Positions 8,872 through 17,950 of a stretch of 64,000 nucleotides of DNA are shown in pieces. Position numbers and translations under genes: made by a program. Under the pieces are notes generated by a model. The model was given only the letters and a program-made list of their open reading frames with translations, had not been told where the DNA came from and did not search any database. Each line of letters opens with the position of its first letter. The first letter of the stretch is position 1. Source of the DNA: Gammaproteobacteria bacterium HGW-Gammaproteobacteria-2 (GTDB lineage: Bacteria; Pseudomonadota; Gammaproteobacteria; Xanthomonadales; Xanthomonadaceae); NCBI GenBank assembly GCA_002840015.1, contig PGZE01000019.1, positions 1 to 64,000 of the forward strand, given 5' to 3'.

Positions 8872-9936
8872 ATGTCCGGTCCGATCCGTATTTCGCCCGA
8901 AGCCCTGGCATTTGAAGCGCAAACGCTGCAACGTAAACTCAGCGCTGGTTTGAGCACGCTGCGGCAACTGGGTGACACCCAATTCGGAGTTACTCCCAAG
9001 CACGCGGTGTGGAGCGACGGCAAAGTTACCTTGTATCGTTATCAGGGCGAGCAAACGCCAACCGCCAAAGTGCCGGTTCTGATTTGTTATGCACTGGTCA
9101 ATCGACCGTACATGATCGATTTGCAGCACGACCGATCATTGGTGAAAGGACTGCTCGCGCGTGGCGAGGACGTGTACATCATCGACTGGGGTTATCCCGA
9201 CCTCAGCGACCGTTTTCTAACGATGGAAGATTACATTCTCGGCTTCATTGATGGTGCAGTTGAGCATCTACGCGCAAGCCACGCACTGGATTCGATCAAT
9301 CTGCTCGGGGTCTGTCAGGGCGGAGCGTTTTCGCTGTGCTATGCGGCGCTCAATGGCAAGAAGATCCGCAATCTGATTACCATGGTCACACCCGTCGACT
9401 TTCATACCCCCGACAACATGCTTGCGCACTGGACGCGAAGCATCGATGTGGATTTGTTCGTGGATGCGCTCGGCAATGTCCCAGCCGATCTGATGAACAG
9501 TTGTTATCTCACGCTGAAGCCATTTCGATTGTTGCAACAAAAGTATGTCGGCCTGGTCGATATCCTCGATGATGTCACCGAGCTGGAAAACTTTTTACGT
9601 ATGGAACGCTGGATATTTGACTCGCCGGACCAGGTGGGCGAGGCGTTTCGCGAGTTCATCAAGTGGTTTTATCAGGGCAATGGTTTCGTCAACGGTGGTG
9701 TGCAAATCGGTGGCCGCGAAGTCGACCTGGGTAATATCGGGATGCCGGTATTGAACATTTTTGCTGAGCACGATCATCTGGTTCCGCCCAGCGCAGCGAA
9801 AGCTTTGCGCACTTTGGCGGGAACCGATGACTACACCGAGTTGTCGTTCCGTGGTGGCCATATCGGCATCTATGTGTCGGGCCGGGCGCAGCGCGAGGTA
9901 CCCGAGACTATTCATGGCTGGTTGCACGTGCGATAA
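8872..9936 (+). CDS. phaC: Class III polyhydroxyalkanoate synthase subunit PhaC
   Basis: The 354-residue catalytic subunit joins hydroxyacyl-CoA units into PHA. The lipase-like box is GVCQGG with the nucleophile at Cys148. Asp301 (AEHDHLVP) and His330 (GGHIG) complete the triad at spacings almost identical to the Allochromatium enzyme. The protein has the short class III length and lies two bases after phaE, so the pair is translated together. No phaA, phaB or phasin gene is nearby. Confidence 0.95.
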   Translation: MSGPIRISPEALAFEAQTLQRKLSAGLSTLRQLGDTQFGVTPKHAVWSDGKVTLYRYQGEQTPTAKVPVLICYALVNRPYMIDLQHDRSLVKGLLARGEDVYIIDWGYPDLSDRFLTMEDYILGFIDGAVEHLRASHALDSINLLGVCQGGAFSLCYAALNGKKIRNLITMVTPVDFHTPDNMLAHWTRSIDVDLFVDALGNVPADLMNSCYLTLKPFRLLQQKYVGLVDILDDVTELENFLRMERWIFDSPDQVGEAFREFIKWFYQGNGFVNGGVQIGGREVDLGNIGMPVLNIFAEHDHLVPPSAAKALRTLAGTDDYTELSFRGGHIGIYVSGRAQREVPETIHGWLHVR

Positions 9937-10038
9937 ATGCTACTGAGGCGGGCACGTTTGTTTGTAATCATGTAATCATGCAATCTTGCAAGCGAGCATA
10001 CTGGCCAGCACGGCAGCAAGGATTTTGTGGGGGAAATC

Positions 10039-10566
10039 ATGAGCAGAACCGGTGCGGACAAATCGGTGAGCAAGTCGGGGCCGCAGGGGACAATGGTGTT
10101 TCGCGCGTCAGATGTGCCGGCTGTGCAGGATACTGCTGACGGGCAGTCCAATGCCGTTGGTGGGCGCTCCCACCTGCTTGGTGTCTCGGGATCAGTCAAG
10201 GACATGCGGATTGTGCTGCGTCGCGGCCGTACTTTGGTCGGGCGGCGCGAGAACAACGATGTCGTGATTAGCGAGTCCAGCGTGTCGGCTTTGCATGCCT
10301 GGATCATCAGCGACAATGGCGTGTCGCGGGTCATGAACATGCTTTCCACCAATGGCACCTTTGTGAACGATAAAAAAGTGCATGAAGCTACGCTGGTTCA
10401 TGGTGACCGGCTGCGCTTTGGCACCGTCGAGTTCATATTCCAGATGGGCGAGGATCGCCATTCGGGCGTAGGTTTGGCGCGCTCACGCAACCGCAAGCGG
10501 CTTGTCATCAGCATTGCTTTGATGGTGGCAGCCGTGTCTGTGTGGGTTGCTTTGCGCGGCGGATGA
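10039..10566 (+). CDS. FHA domain protein with C-terminal membrane anchor
   Basis: A 175-residue protein. A low-complexity N-terminus is followed by an FHA domain (about residues 55-135) with VGRRENND, SSVSALHA and NGTFVN, the residues that bind phosphothreonine. A single hydrophobic helix ends the protein (about 152-172), so it should be tail-anchored facing the cytoplasm. The ATG at 10039 follows GTGGGGGAA. A Ser/Thr kinase gene starts 13 bases after its stop, so the FHA domain probably reads phosphorylation by that kinase. Confidence 0.88.
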   Translation: MSRTGADKSVSKSGPQGTMVFRASDVPAVQDTADGQSNAVGGRSHLLGVSGSVKDMRIVLRRGRTLVGRRENNDVVISESSVSALHAWIISDNGVSRVMNMLSTNGTFVNDKKVHEATLVHGDRLRFGTVEFIFQMGEDRHSGVGLARSRNRKRLVISIALMVAAVSVWVALRGG

Positions 10567-10579
10567 GCGAGCGCAGCGC

Positions 10580-12340
10580 ATGCTAGAAACACTTGGCCGC
10601 TATCGGATTCAGGGTGAGCTTGGCCGGGGAGCGATGTCGATCGTGTACCGGGCATACGACCCGCACATCAAACGAGTGGTGGCAATCAAGACTCTGCGCC
10701 CGGAGTACGCCGAGCACAAAGCCTACCGTCAGCGTTTCGTTGCCGAGGCGCGCGCGGTTGGTACCTTGACCCATCCGGGTATCGTCACGGTTTTCGATGT
10801 GGGTGAAACATCGGGCATGCCGTTCATCGCAATGGAGCGCGTCGATGGCCCATCGCTGGATGATTTCGTGCGCGATCAGCGCAGTTTGCCACTTCGCATG
10901 ATTCTGAAGATGGCAATGCAGATTGCCGATGCCCTGGATTATGCGCATCGGCAGGGTATCGTTCATCAGGATATCAAGCTCGAAAACATCATTTGCACCA
11001 GCGAATCGGGCAACGTCAAAATCATGGATTTTGGCATTGCCAAACGTCGCTCCGATGCCAGTTGGAAACCCGACGAACAGGGTTACATAGCGGGTACGCC
11101 GCATTACATGTCACCAGAAACCTTGCGCGGCGTTGAGGTGGATGGACGCAGTGATCTCTACGCGCTGGGGGTGATGCTGTACTGGCTGCTCGCGGGCCGT
11201 ACGCCCTACCAGGCGACAGATGTCAGTGACTTGTTTCGGCAGATACTCAACGAGCCATTGCCGCCTTTGCTACCGCAACACCCGGACGCGCCGGAGGCGT
11301 TGTTGCAGGTAGTGCGCACGCTGCTGCAAAAAGATCCACGCGACCGCTATCAGACCGGTGCCGAGCTGATAGAAGACCTGCGCCAGATCGATGACGTACT
11401 CGCAACGCAGGAACAAACATGGGAAGGCCGTCGTATCGTGCCGATCCGGGTGCGCTGGACCGTGGTCATGAGCTTGTTGGTAGCGGTAACTGTGGCGATT
11501 GGTCTTGGCGTGGTGCATAACCGCCAGAACAAGGCGAGTACCGGGTTGGCCTTCGATTATGGCTTTACCCTTTCACGATTGATCGCTGATCAGGCCGCAG
11601 AAGACTTGCTGCTGGAAGATCATGTTGCCCTGCGGGCGATGGTTGCAGCGATGGCGCGCAATCGTGATATCGCCTTTTTACAGGTGAGTGACGCTTCCGG
11701 CGCGATCGTGGCCAGCACCAATAACAGTCTCGTTGAAAGCGAATCGCTCGCTGACAACGAACGTTCCTTGCTGCAAACGCGCGATGACCAGCAGGTGTTT
11801 TCTGCCAGCAACAATGCGGCAGGCCAGCTCATGCTGTTCAAAACCCCGGTCAGCTACCAGGATCATGCTATTGGCAGCTTGCGCGTAGGCATGTCTACAG
11901 CCGGGTTGTCTGCGGCAAATCGCACGACTGTAACGGCCATGGTGGTGCTGATGCTGATTACGCTGGTTGTGGTGTTTGCAGGTGCCTACACGCTCTCGCG
12001 GCGGCTCATGGTGCCTATCGAACTGGTGCGCCGTGCGCTTTGGAAGATCACCCAAGGTCACTTTGATTCGCGTATCCGCCAGCATCGCGACGATGAGTTT
12101 GAAAGAGTGTTTTCTGCCTATAACGCAATGGCCGATTCACTTGAGGCGCGCATGTTCAGTCTGCATATCAACCCGGGCAGCATTACTGGCGAGTACAACA
12201 CTTCGGCCGAGGCTTCGCCTGCCGGGGCGGTGGATGCTCTCTCGACTACCCAGGAAATTCAGCCGTCAGCAGCACAGACTACTGATCGCCGCTCGCAGAC
12301 GGCTGCGCCGCTGTATCCAGATTCTGCACCCGGCGCTTGA
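10580..12340 (+). CDS. Receptor-like Ser/Thr protein kinase with sensor and HAMP
   Basis: A 586-residue protein. A Hanks-type kinase domain (about residues 8-270) has the glycine loop LGRGAMS, the lysine in VAIKTL, HQDIKLEN (Asp near 130), the DFG motif and GTPHYMSPE. It is followed by one membrane helix (about 290-313), a periplasmic sensor-like segment, a second helix (about 450-473) and a HAMP domain with a short tail. The catalytic loop has HQD where HRD is usual, so activation-loop control may differ. I use the ATG at 10580; an in-frame TTG at 10547 would overlap the FHA gene. Confidence 0.9.
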   Translation: MLETLGRYRIQGELGRGAMSIVYRAYDPHIKRVVAIKTLRPEYAEHKAYRQRFVAEARAVGTLTHPGIVTVFDVGETSGMPFIAMERVDGPSLDDFVRDQRSLPLRMILKMAMQIADALDYAHRQGIVHQDIKLENIICTSESGNVKIMDFGIAKRRSDASWKPDEQGYIAGTPHYMSPETLRGVEVDGRSDLYALGVMLYWLLAGRTPYQATDVSDLFRQILNEPLPPLLPQHPDAPEALLQVVRTLLQKDPRDRYQTGAELIEDLRQIDDVLATQEQTWEGRRIVPIRVRWTVVMSLLVAVTVAIGLGVVHNRQNKASTGLAFDYGFTLSRLIADQAAEDLLLEDHVALRAMVAAMARNRDIAFLQVSDASGAIVASTNNSLVESESLADNERSLLQTRDDQQVFSASNNAAGQLMLFKTPVSYQDHAIGSLRVGMSTAGLSAANRTTVTAMVVLMLITLVVVFAGAYTLSRRLMVPIELVRRALWKITQGHFDSRIRQHRDDEFERVFSAYNAMADSLEARMFSLHINPGSITGEYNTSAEASPAGAVDALSTTQEIQPSAAQTTDRRSQTAAPLYPDSAPGA

Positions 12341-13343
12341 GTTCCATTGCGCGAAGACGATAACCCTGTGCTGGCGCGAATTGCGGGTCGAGTGTCAGTG
12401 CTTTATCCCACAGTTGCAGCGCTGAATCGAGTTGTTGGTTGCGGTAAGCAACAATCGCTGCCTCGTGATAATCGAGCACCAGTACGCCCTGTATCGTTTT
12501 GCGATTTGTCGTGGCCGGCTCCAGCCCGGGTGAAAGCTCCAATGCTTTGCCAAATGCGCTAAACGCTTGTTCGTGTGACGACAAGTTGTCGCCGTGCATC
12601 TGTTCGATCCCGCGTTGTTGCCAGAGCAAAGCATTGGCGCGGCGATCAAGCGGCGTGAGCCAGGGGTTCCAAGTGCCGGGTGCGGGTTGCCGTTCGCCAG
12701 CTTCGGCTGCGGTGTCAAAGGCATCCAGGTAATTCTCAGCCGCAATCAGACTGGTGATACGTTCACGGTAAAGTCGGGCAAGCGTCGTTGCATCAATGCC
12801 GACAGGCGGAGGCCAGTCGCTCGTTGCGCTTGCAGTCAGGGCAGGGGAGCTTGTTGCCAACCGACGGTTGACCGGTGGGTTTGTGGGTATTTTCAGTTGC
12901 TGACCCACTTCGAGTTGCTTGGGTGCCGGCAGTTGGTTGTAGCGAGCCAGAATGACAAACGACATCGCACTGCCGAGGTGCGTGCGCGCAAGGCCGCTGA
13001 GTGTTTCACCTGGTTCGACCACATGCAGCGTGTGCTCGGCACCGAGATAGGCAATCGGGTCGAAACTGACCTGGTTCAGCAGGTTTTTCGCTGCGCCATT
13101 GTCGGGCTGGTCGGCGAGCAGACGCTGTAGATGCTTTTTCGCGCTTGCGTAGTCGCCCACTTCAAGCATCGGCACGATCTGCTCAATGCTGAGCACCGGC
13201 TCGTGCTTGGGCTTGGCTGCGGATACGGGGACGGGTTTGCTGACGACCGGCTGCGGTGGCGTTTCCTTGACTACCGGCTTGGCGCAGGCAACAAGCAGCA
13301 CCAACATAACGGGCAATACGGCTTGGCGAGTTGGTGAAATCAT
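12279..13343 (-). CDS. LysM and TPR-like lipoprotein
   Basis: A 354-residue protein with a lipoprotein signal ending in LLVAC (lipobox). A helical repeat region (KKHLQRLLADQPDNGAAKNL) follows, then a LysM domain (LHVVEPGETLSGLARTHLG to GQQLKIP) that should bind peptidoglycan. TPR-like helices complete the C-terminus. Its 3' end overlaps the convergent kinase gene by 62 bases. The ATG at 13343 is chosen because the signal peptide begins there. Its place beside the kinase suggests a cell-envelope stress role, which is inference. Confidence 0.82.
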   Translation of the reverse strand: MISPTRQAVLPVMLVLLVACAKPVVKETPPQPVVSKPVPVSAAKPKHEPVLSIEQIVPMLEVGDYASAKKHLQRLLADQPDNGAAKNLLNQVSFDPIAYLGAEHTLHVVEPGETLSGLARTHLGSAMSFVILARYNQLPAPKQLEVGQQLKIPTNPPVNRRLATSSPALTASATSDWPPPVGIDATTLARLYRERITSLIAAENYLDAFDTAAEAGERQPAPGTWNPWLTPLDRRANALLWQQRGIEQMHGDNLSSHEQAFSAFGKALELSPGLEPATTNRKTIQGVLVLDYHEAAIVAYRNQQLDSALQLWDKALTLDPQFAPAQGYRLRAMELKRRVQNLDTAAQPSASGDQ

Positions 13344-13447
13344 TGCAACGCAGACCTGCACGCATGAGCAAACATGCAACAGTTTACTCGTGAAGCGTTG
13401 GGTTTGGCTGTACCGTGGCACACCAATTCTGCGCGGTCCAATCAGAC

Positions 13448-14614
13448 TCACGACAAAGTGCTGTGGACTAATGACGCAGGCCGCCGCCGCGCGTAGATGA
13501 CCGATGCCAACAAGGTGATCGATGCAGCGAAAATGAAAGCCGATGCGCCACCGCCGCGGTTCCAGGCCAGCGCGGCAAAAACCGCCCCGAGTACGCCGCC
13601 AATGCCCGAACTGAAACCATAAAGCAGGCTCTGCCCGGAGGCGGCGCGACGGCCCGGGAAGTACTCGCTCATCAGCCGCATATTGCAGGCATGAAACATG
13701 GCAAACCCCAGCGCGTGGCTGGTTTGCGCCAATGCCATCACCACAAACGAGTCGGCAAACAGGGCGACAAGCAACCAGCGGGTGATCGTCACGGCCAGCG
13801 ACAGGCTCAACAGACGCGGCGCGCCAAACCGTGCAATCAATTGCGGCGCCACCCAAAACAACGCAATTTCTGCAAGCACCCCGATCGCCCACAGGCTGCC
13901 CACTGCCAGGCCGCTGTGGCCATGCGCCTGCAGATTCAGGGTATAGAAAACATAGAACGGGCCGAAGCTCATCTGCATCAGCAGCGCCACAATCAAGAAT
14001 CGCCGCACCCCGGGCCGACGCCACAAATGCCCGGCATCGGCCGAATCGGGAATGCGCTCGGGCGCTGGGTCATTGCGGTGCAGGCTGGCGGCCCAGACCG
14101 TCGCCGCCAGCAGGGGCAGGCTGAGCCAGGGGAAACTGCTGTCACCGAGTCGATCGAGCAACGCGCCATAGCTGCCTGCAACCAGCAGAAAACCGATCGA
14201 TCCCCATAAGCGGATGCGGCCGTAATCGTTGGCATTGCGGCCAAGCGCAGTCAACGTCATTGCTTCGAATTGCGGCATCACCGCATTGAAGAACAGCCCG
14301 AAGATCGCCATCACCACAATCAGGCTCAATACCGTATGGGTAACGGTAAACCCGGCGAAAGCCAGCAAGGCGATCACACAGCCTGCCACCAATACATAAC
14401 CGGGACGATTGCTGCGGGTAATCGCCCACGCCCACAACGGCGGCGAGATCACGCGACTGCCGTACCACAGCGCCAGCATCGCGCCGACCACATAGCCGCT
14501 GAAGCCTTCGCTGTCTACCCAGCGGCCGATGTACGGCGTGTATGCGCCCAAGGCAGCGTAATAGCTGAAATAGAACGCTGCGAAGCGCCAGCGTTTATCG
14601 GCAGGGATGCTCAC
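13448..14614 (-). CDS. MFS transporter, 3-phenylpropionate/nucleoside-permease-like
   Basis: A 388-residue inner-membrane carrier with about twelve hydrophobic helices. The opening FYFSYYAALGAYTPYIGRW and the loop GRIRLWGSIGF are typical of the MFS_1-like group that contains HcaT. The start is a GTG one base after the preceding SDR stop codon, so the two are translationally coupled. The substrate cannot be told from the sequence. Confidence 0.85.
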   Translation of the reverse strand: MSIPADKRWRFAAFYFSYYAALGAYTPYIGRWVDSEGFSGYVVGAMLALWYGSRVISPPLWAWAITRSNRPGYVLVAGCVIALLAFAGFTVTHTVLSLIVVMAIFGLFFNAVMPQFEAMTLTALGRNANDYGRIRLWGSIGFLLVAGSYGALLDRLGDSSFPWLSLPLLAATVWAASLHRNDPAPERIPDSADAGHLWRRPGVRRFLIVALLMQMSFGPFYVFYTLNLQAHGHSGLAVGSLWAIGVLAEIALFWVAPQLIARFGAPRLLSLSLAVTITRWLLVALFADSFVVMALAQTSHALGFAMFHACNMRLMSEYFPGRRAASGQSLLYGFSSGIGGVLGAVFAALAWNRGGGASAFIFAASITLLASVIYARRRPASLVHSTLS

Positions 14615-14615
14615 A

Positions 14616-15419
14616 CTATTGCGCGTCGCGGAAATTTTGCGAGCGTGACGCTACCAGCTTGCGTGCCGCACTGTCGGGCAGGTGTTTGGCGACTTGCCGC
14701 AACAGGCGGTTGACCCGCCCGGTAACGATCATTACCTCGCCGCGTTCAAGCGCCTCGATGCCTTCAGCGGCCACTTGCTCGGCGCTCAGCCACATCCAGC
14801 GCGGCATCCGCGACACCTGCGCGCGGGTGCCGGTGATGTCGTGAAACTCGGAGTAGGTGAAACCCGGGCACAGCGCCGTGACATGGATACCATGCTCAGC
14901 GTGTTCCAGTGCCAGCGATTCACTGAACTTGATCAGAAAGCTTTTGGCAGCACCGTAAAGGGTGTGGCCAGCCGAACCCGGAACCAGCCCCGCCAACGAC
15001 GCGACATTCAGGATGCGGCCGTGCCCGGCAGTGCGCATGGCGGGCAGAAAGCGCCAACTCAATTCCGATACCGCGGTGATCATCACCTGCACAAACGCAG
15101 CATGGGCATCCCAAGGCGACGATAGGTAGGCGCCGGGTACGCCATAGCCAGCATTGTTGACCAGGGTGTCCACATGCAGGCCGCGCTCACGGCAGACATC
15201 GAACAACGCCTGCGGCGCCGCCGGGTCGGCGAGGTCGGCGGCGATGACTTCACAGGGCACCACGCCAGCCAGGCTGCGCGCCAATGCGTGCAGGCGATCT
15301 TGGCGGCGGGCGGTGAGGATCAGCGGCTTGCCGCGACGCGCATATTCACGGGCAATTGCTTCGCCGATACCGGCCGATGCGCCGGTAATCAGTGCGTAAC
15401 CCGCAGTGTTGTCTGCCAT
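14616..15419 (-). CDS. Short-chain dehydrogenase/reductase
   Basis: A 267-residue NAD(P)-dependent oxidoreductase with the Rossmann motif TGASAGIG, NNAGYG and the catalytic Ser/Tyr-x3-Lys (YGAAK). The stretch LILTARRQDRL suggests an NADP-preferring classical SDR of the DltE/YqjQ kind. The ATG at 15419 follows GGAAG. It lies between yggX and the MFS gene in a minus-strand run. The substrate is unknown. Confidence 0.88.
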   Translation of the reverse strand: MADNTAGYALITGASAGIGEAIAREYARRGKPLILTARRQDRLHALARSLAGVVPCEVIAADLADPAAPQALFDVCRERGLHVDTLVNNAGYGVPGAYLSSPWDAHAAFVQVMITAVSELSWRFLPAMRTAGHGRILNVASLAGLVPGSAGHTLYGAAKSFLIKFSESLALEHAEHGIHVTALCPGFTYSEFHDITGTRAQVSRMPRWMWLSAEQVAAEGIEALERGEVMIVTGRVNRLLRQVAKHLPDSAARKLVASRSQNFRDAQ

Positions 15420-15468
15420 GGTGCTTCCTGCCATTGATGCGTGGACGGTTGAAATGTTGGTCGGGCGA

Positions 15469-15741
15469 TCATTCTTCCGGTGCGTGATAGCCCGCAGGCG
15501 CATCGGCACCACCGCCAAACAGGAATTTCTCCATTTCGGTTTCCAGAAACGCACGATGCTTGGGGTCGAGCGGCGACAGTCGGTTTTCATTGATCAACAG
15601 GGTTTGGTGCTCAAGCCACTGTGCCCACGCGGCTTTGCCGATGTGCTCGTATACGCGTTTACCCATTGCGCCGGGCCATGGCACGAAGTCCAGGCCGGCG
15701 GTTTCACATTGTTGCTTTTCACAAAATACGTTGCGACTCAT
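15469..15741 (-). CDS. yggX: Probable Fe(2+)-trafficking protein YggX
   Basis: A 90-residue protein matching the YggX family from start to end, with the early conserved Cys ([10 protein letters not shown]) and the block [18 protein letters not shown]. YggX protects iron-sulfur clusters, including that of MutY, against oxidation. It follows mutY, as it does in many Gammaproteobacteria. Confidence 0.95.
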   Translation of the reverse strand: MSRNVFCEKQQCETAGLDFVPWPGAMGKRVYEHIGKAAWAQWLEHQTLLINENRLSPLDPKHRAFLETEMEKFLFGGGADAPAGYHAPEE

Positions 15742-15875
15742 CGTTGGCTTCCTGCAAATGTGGCAAAAAAAAACGTATCGGGCGGATCTTGATCATCCCT
15801 TGGTCATGATGCGCCTGGCGATCACCGCGAGCAAACCTCTGCCGATGAATTGCGCGGATTATCTTGGAAGTTGGT

Positions 15876-16919
15876 TTATGCCGCCAGTCGCGAAATCAGG
15901 CGGCGTACCGGTGCCGGCAAGCCGATCTGGTCGAGCGAGTCGAGACTGCGCCATTGCAGATCCGGATTGTCGCCTGCACTCGACTTGGACTGAACCATCG
16001 CGTAGTGCAGCGGGGTGATACGCAGGCGGAAGTGGCTGAAGGTGTGCAGCAATGGCTCGCCGAGCTGCTGCGGGGTCGCACCGATGTTGACGATGGCACT
16101 TAACCATCGCTCGGCCTCGCTGCGATCGTTTACCTGCGGCAACGACCATAGCGAGGGCCATATCCCGATGGGTGGGCGACGGGTCAGCAACAGCCGCTGC
16201 TGTTGATCTTGCACCAGCAGCATCTGCGTTTCGCGCTGCGGCAAGGCCGGCTTGGGGCGACGCGCTGGCAGATCCGCGGTGCGTTGCTGACGATAAGCCA
16301 GGCATTGGTCGCGCAACGGGCATTCGCCACAACGCGGCTTGCTGCGGGTACATACGCTGGCACCTAGATCCATTTGCGCCTGCGTGTAATCGGCCAGGCG
16401 CGCAGCGGGCAGATGCGATTGCGCCAATGCCCACAGCGTTTGTTGCGTCGCTGCACAGCCCGGCCAACCATCGATGCCATGCAGCCGACACAGCACACGG
16501 CGCACGTTGCCATCGAGTATGGGATACGGCAAGCCATGCGCCTGTGCCAGGATGGCGCCGGCGGTGCTGCGGCCAATGCCGGGCAGGGCACCCAGCGCGG
16601 TGAAGTCGCATGGCAGATCACCGCCATGGGTTGCCATGCAGATTCCCGCAGCGCGATGCAGGTTGCGGGCACGGCTGTAGTAGCCCAGCCCCGACCACAG
16701 CGCCAGCACCTGATCCAGCGGTGCCAGCGCCAACGCAGGCAGGCTGGGCAGTGCTTCGGTGAAGCGTTGGTAATACGGAATCACGGTGCGCACTTGCGTC
16801 TGTTGCAACATCACTTCTGCCAGCCACACCCGGTAGGGGCTGCGTGGGTGTTGCCAGGGCAGATCGTGGCGCCCTGCCTGATCGAACCAAGCCAGCAGAC
16901 GCTCGGCAAACGTGCTCAT
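15876..16919 (-). CDS. mutY: A/G-specific adenine DNA glycosylase
   Basis: A 347-residue enzyme that removes adenine paired with 8-oxoguanine. I see the helix-hairpin-helix with LPGIGRSTAGAI, the catalytic Asp in PILDGNVRRV, the 4Fe-4S cysteines in CTRSKPRCGECPLRDQC and a C-terminal Nudix-like recognition domain. The start overlaps the stop of the upstream AsmA-like gene by four bases. Together with yggX and the Nudix hydrolases in the window it serves oxidative damage defence. Confidence 0.96.
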   Translation of the reverse strand: MSTFAERLLAWFDQAGRHDLPWQHPRSPYRVWLAEVMLQQTQVRTVIPYYQRFTEALPSLPALALAPLDQVLALWSGLGYYSRARNLHRAAGICMATHGGDLPCDFTALGALPGIGRSTAGAILAQAHGLPYPILDGNVRRVLCRLHGIDGWPGCAATQQTLWALAQSHLPAARLADYTQAQMDLGASVCTRSKPRCGECPLRDQCLAYRQQRTADLPARRPKPALPQRETQMLLVQDQQQRLLLTRRPPIGIWPSLWSLPQVNDRSEAERWLSAIVNIGATPQQLGEPLLHTFSHFRLRITPLHYAMVQSKSSAGDNPDLQWRSLDSLDQIGLPAPVRRLISRLAA

Positions 16920-17950
16920 GGCTCTGGATCGGCCTCTACACGAATCTCGACCCCTTCCAGCTCGGTGCCGTCGATCATCATCCGCTCGGTATGCAGTTCC
17001 CCGCTGAGTGGCGGCAATGGTGAGGCGGCGTCGCTGTCAAGCCAGGCTTGCAATTGTTCGGGAACCAGATTGAGTGTCAGCCGGGTCTGCTCTTGTTCGA
17101 GGCTCACTGCCAATGCCATCCGGGCCAGTTCCGAGCCGTTGCCGGCAATCTCAAATGTCATTGGCAAGGATGGATCGGTGCCTGGCAGCACAGGCCATTG
17201 CGCAGGCCACTGCGCCAGCTCGCCAGCAAGTTTGAACTGCATTATCTCGCCAACGCTCAGATCGCCGTTGGCATGCACGGTTGCAAGTGGCGATGCAGCT
17301 TGCAGGCTGAGCTGAAATGGTTTGAGCGTAACCGCCGAGTCGCTGCGCGCAATCACCGTGTCAACGCTCAGTTGCAATGGCCAGTCGCGGGCAGCGCTGG
17401 CATCGCTACCCAGGACATGGCCGGTCATGGTCATCGCGGCCGGCTGGCCAAGCGCGAAACGGGGCAGGTCAAGTGCATCGATCTGCAACGCCCAGCCATC
17501 GCCCAGCACCCGGCTGTTGCTGATCTTCAGACCGCGCTCCAGCGTTGGCCAGGCGCCTTGTTCGGTGGTGTCCTGACGCTGGCGCAGCCAGTGCTGAACC
17601 GGCAGCAGGTACAAGCGGGCGTCTTGCACATAAACCGCCGTTATCACCGGTTCGCCGCCAAATAGCGTTTGCCACGGCAGTGCGATATCGAGCAGGCCGA
17701 TTTCCAGCAGCGGTTCCGGGTTGCCCGGTGCCTTCGCCAGCACTCCGTGCAGGCGCAGGCGCGGCTCCGGGCGTAAGCCATAATCGGCGGGCGCACTGAC
17801 GCTCAGCTCAAGGCCGGCGGCCTCGGCGATGGCGGAAAGCAACATCGGGGTCAAGCGTTCCGGCTGCAAAAACCGTCCGACCATCCATACCGCGACCATT
17901 ACGAGCGCGGCAACAACCGCCAGTACGATCAACCAGCTTCGACGGCGCAT
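16916..17950 (-). CDS. AsmA-like membrane-anchored protein
   Basis: A 344-residue protein with one N-terminal membrane helix (LIVLAVVAALVMVAVWMVG), then a periplasmic beta-rich region. Its opening after the helix resembles the AsmA family of envelope proteins. It is shorter than E. coli AsmA (about 600 residues). It starts directly after the ftsY stop codon and overlaps mutY by four bases, so it belongs to the ftsY-mutY operon. An asmA-mutY order is known in Pseudomonas. Confidence 0.78.
   Translation of the reverse strand: MRRRSWLIVLAVVAALVMVAVWMVGRFLQPERLTPMLLSAIAEAAGLELSVSAPADYGLRPEPRLRLHGVLAKAPGNPEPLLEIGLLDIALPWQTLFGGEPVITAVYVQDARLYLLPVQHWLRQRQDTTEQGAWPTLERGLKISNSRVLGDGWALQIDALDLPRFALGQPAAMTMTGHVLGSDASAARDWPLQLSVDTVIARSDSAVTLKPFQLSLQAASPLATVHANGDLSVGEIMQFKLAGELAQWPAQWPVLPGTDPSLPMTFEIAGNGSELARMALAVSLEQEQTRLTLNLVPEQLQAWLDSDAASPLPPLSGELHTERMMIDGTELEGVEIRVEADPEP

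Noticed and set aside
9955-9995. A short direct repeat around GTAATCATG before the FHA gene
   Set aside because: It has only two imperfect units and no other feature, so chance is enough.
13344-14024. An in-frame N-terminal extension of the LysM lipoprotein
   Set aside because: It overlaps the MFS gene on the same strand in another frame, and the signal peptide with lipobox starts at 13343.
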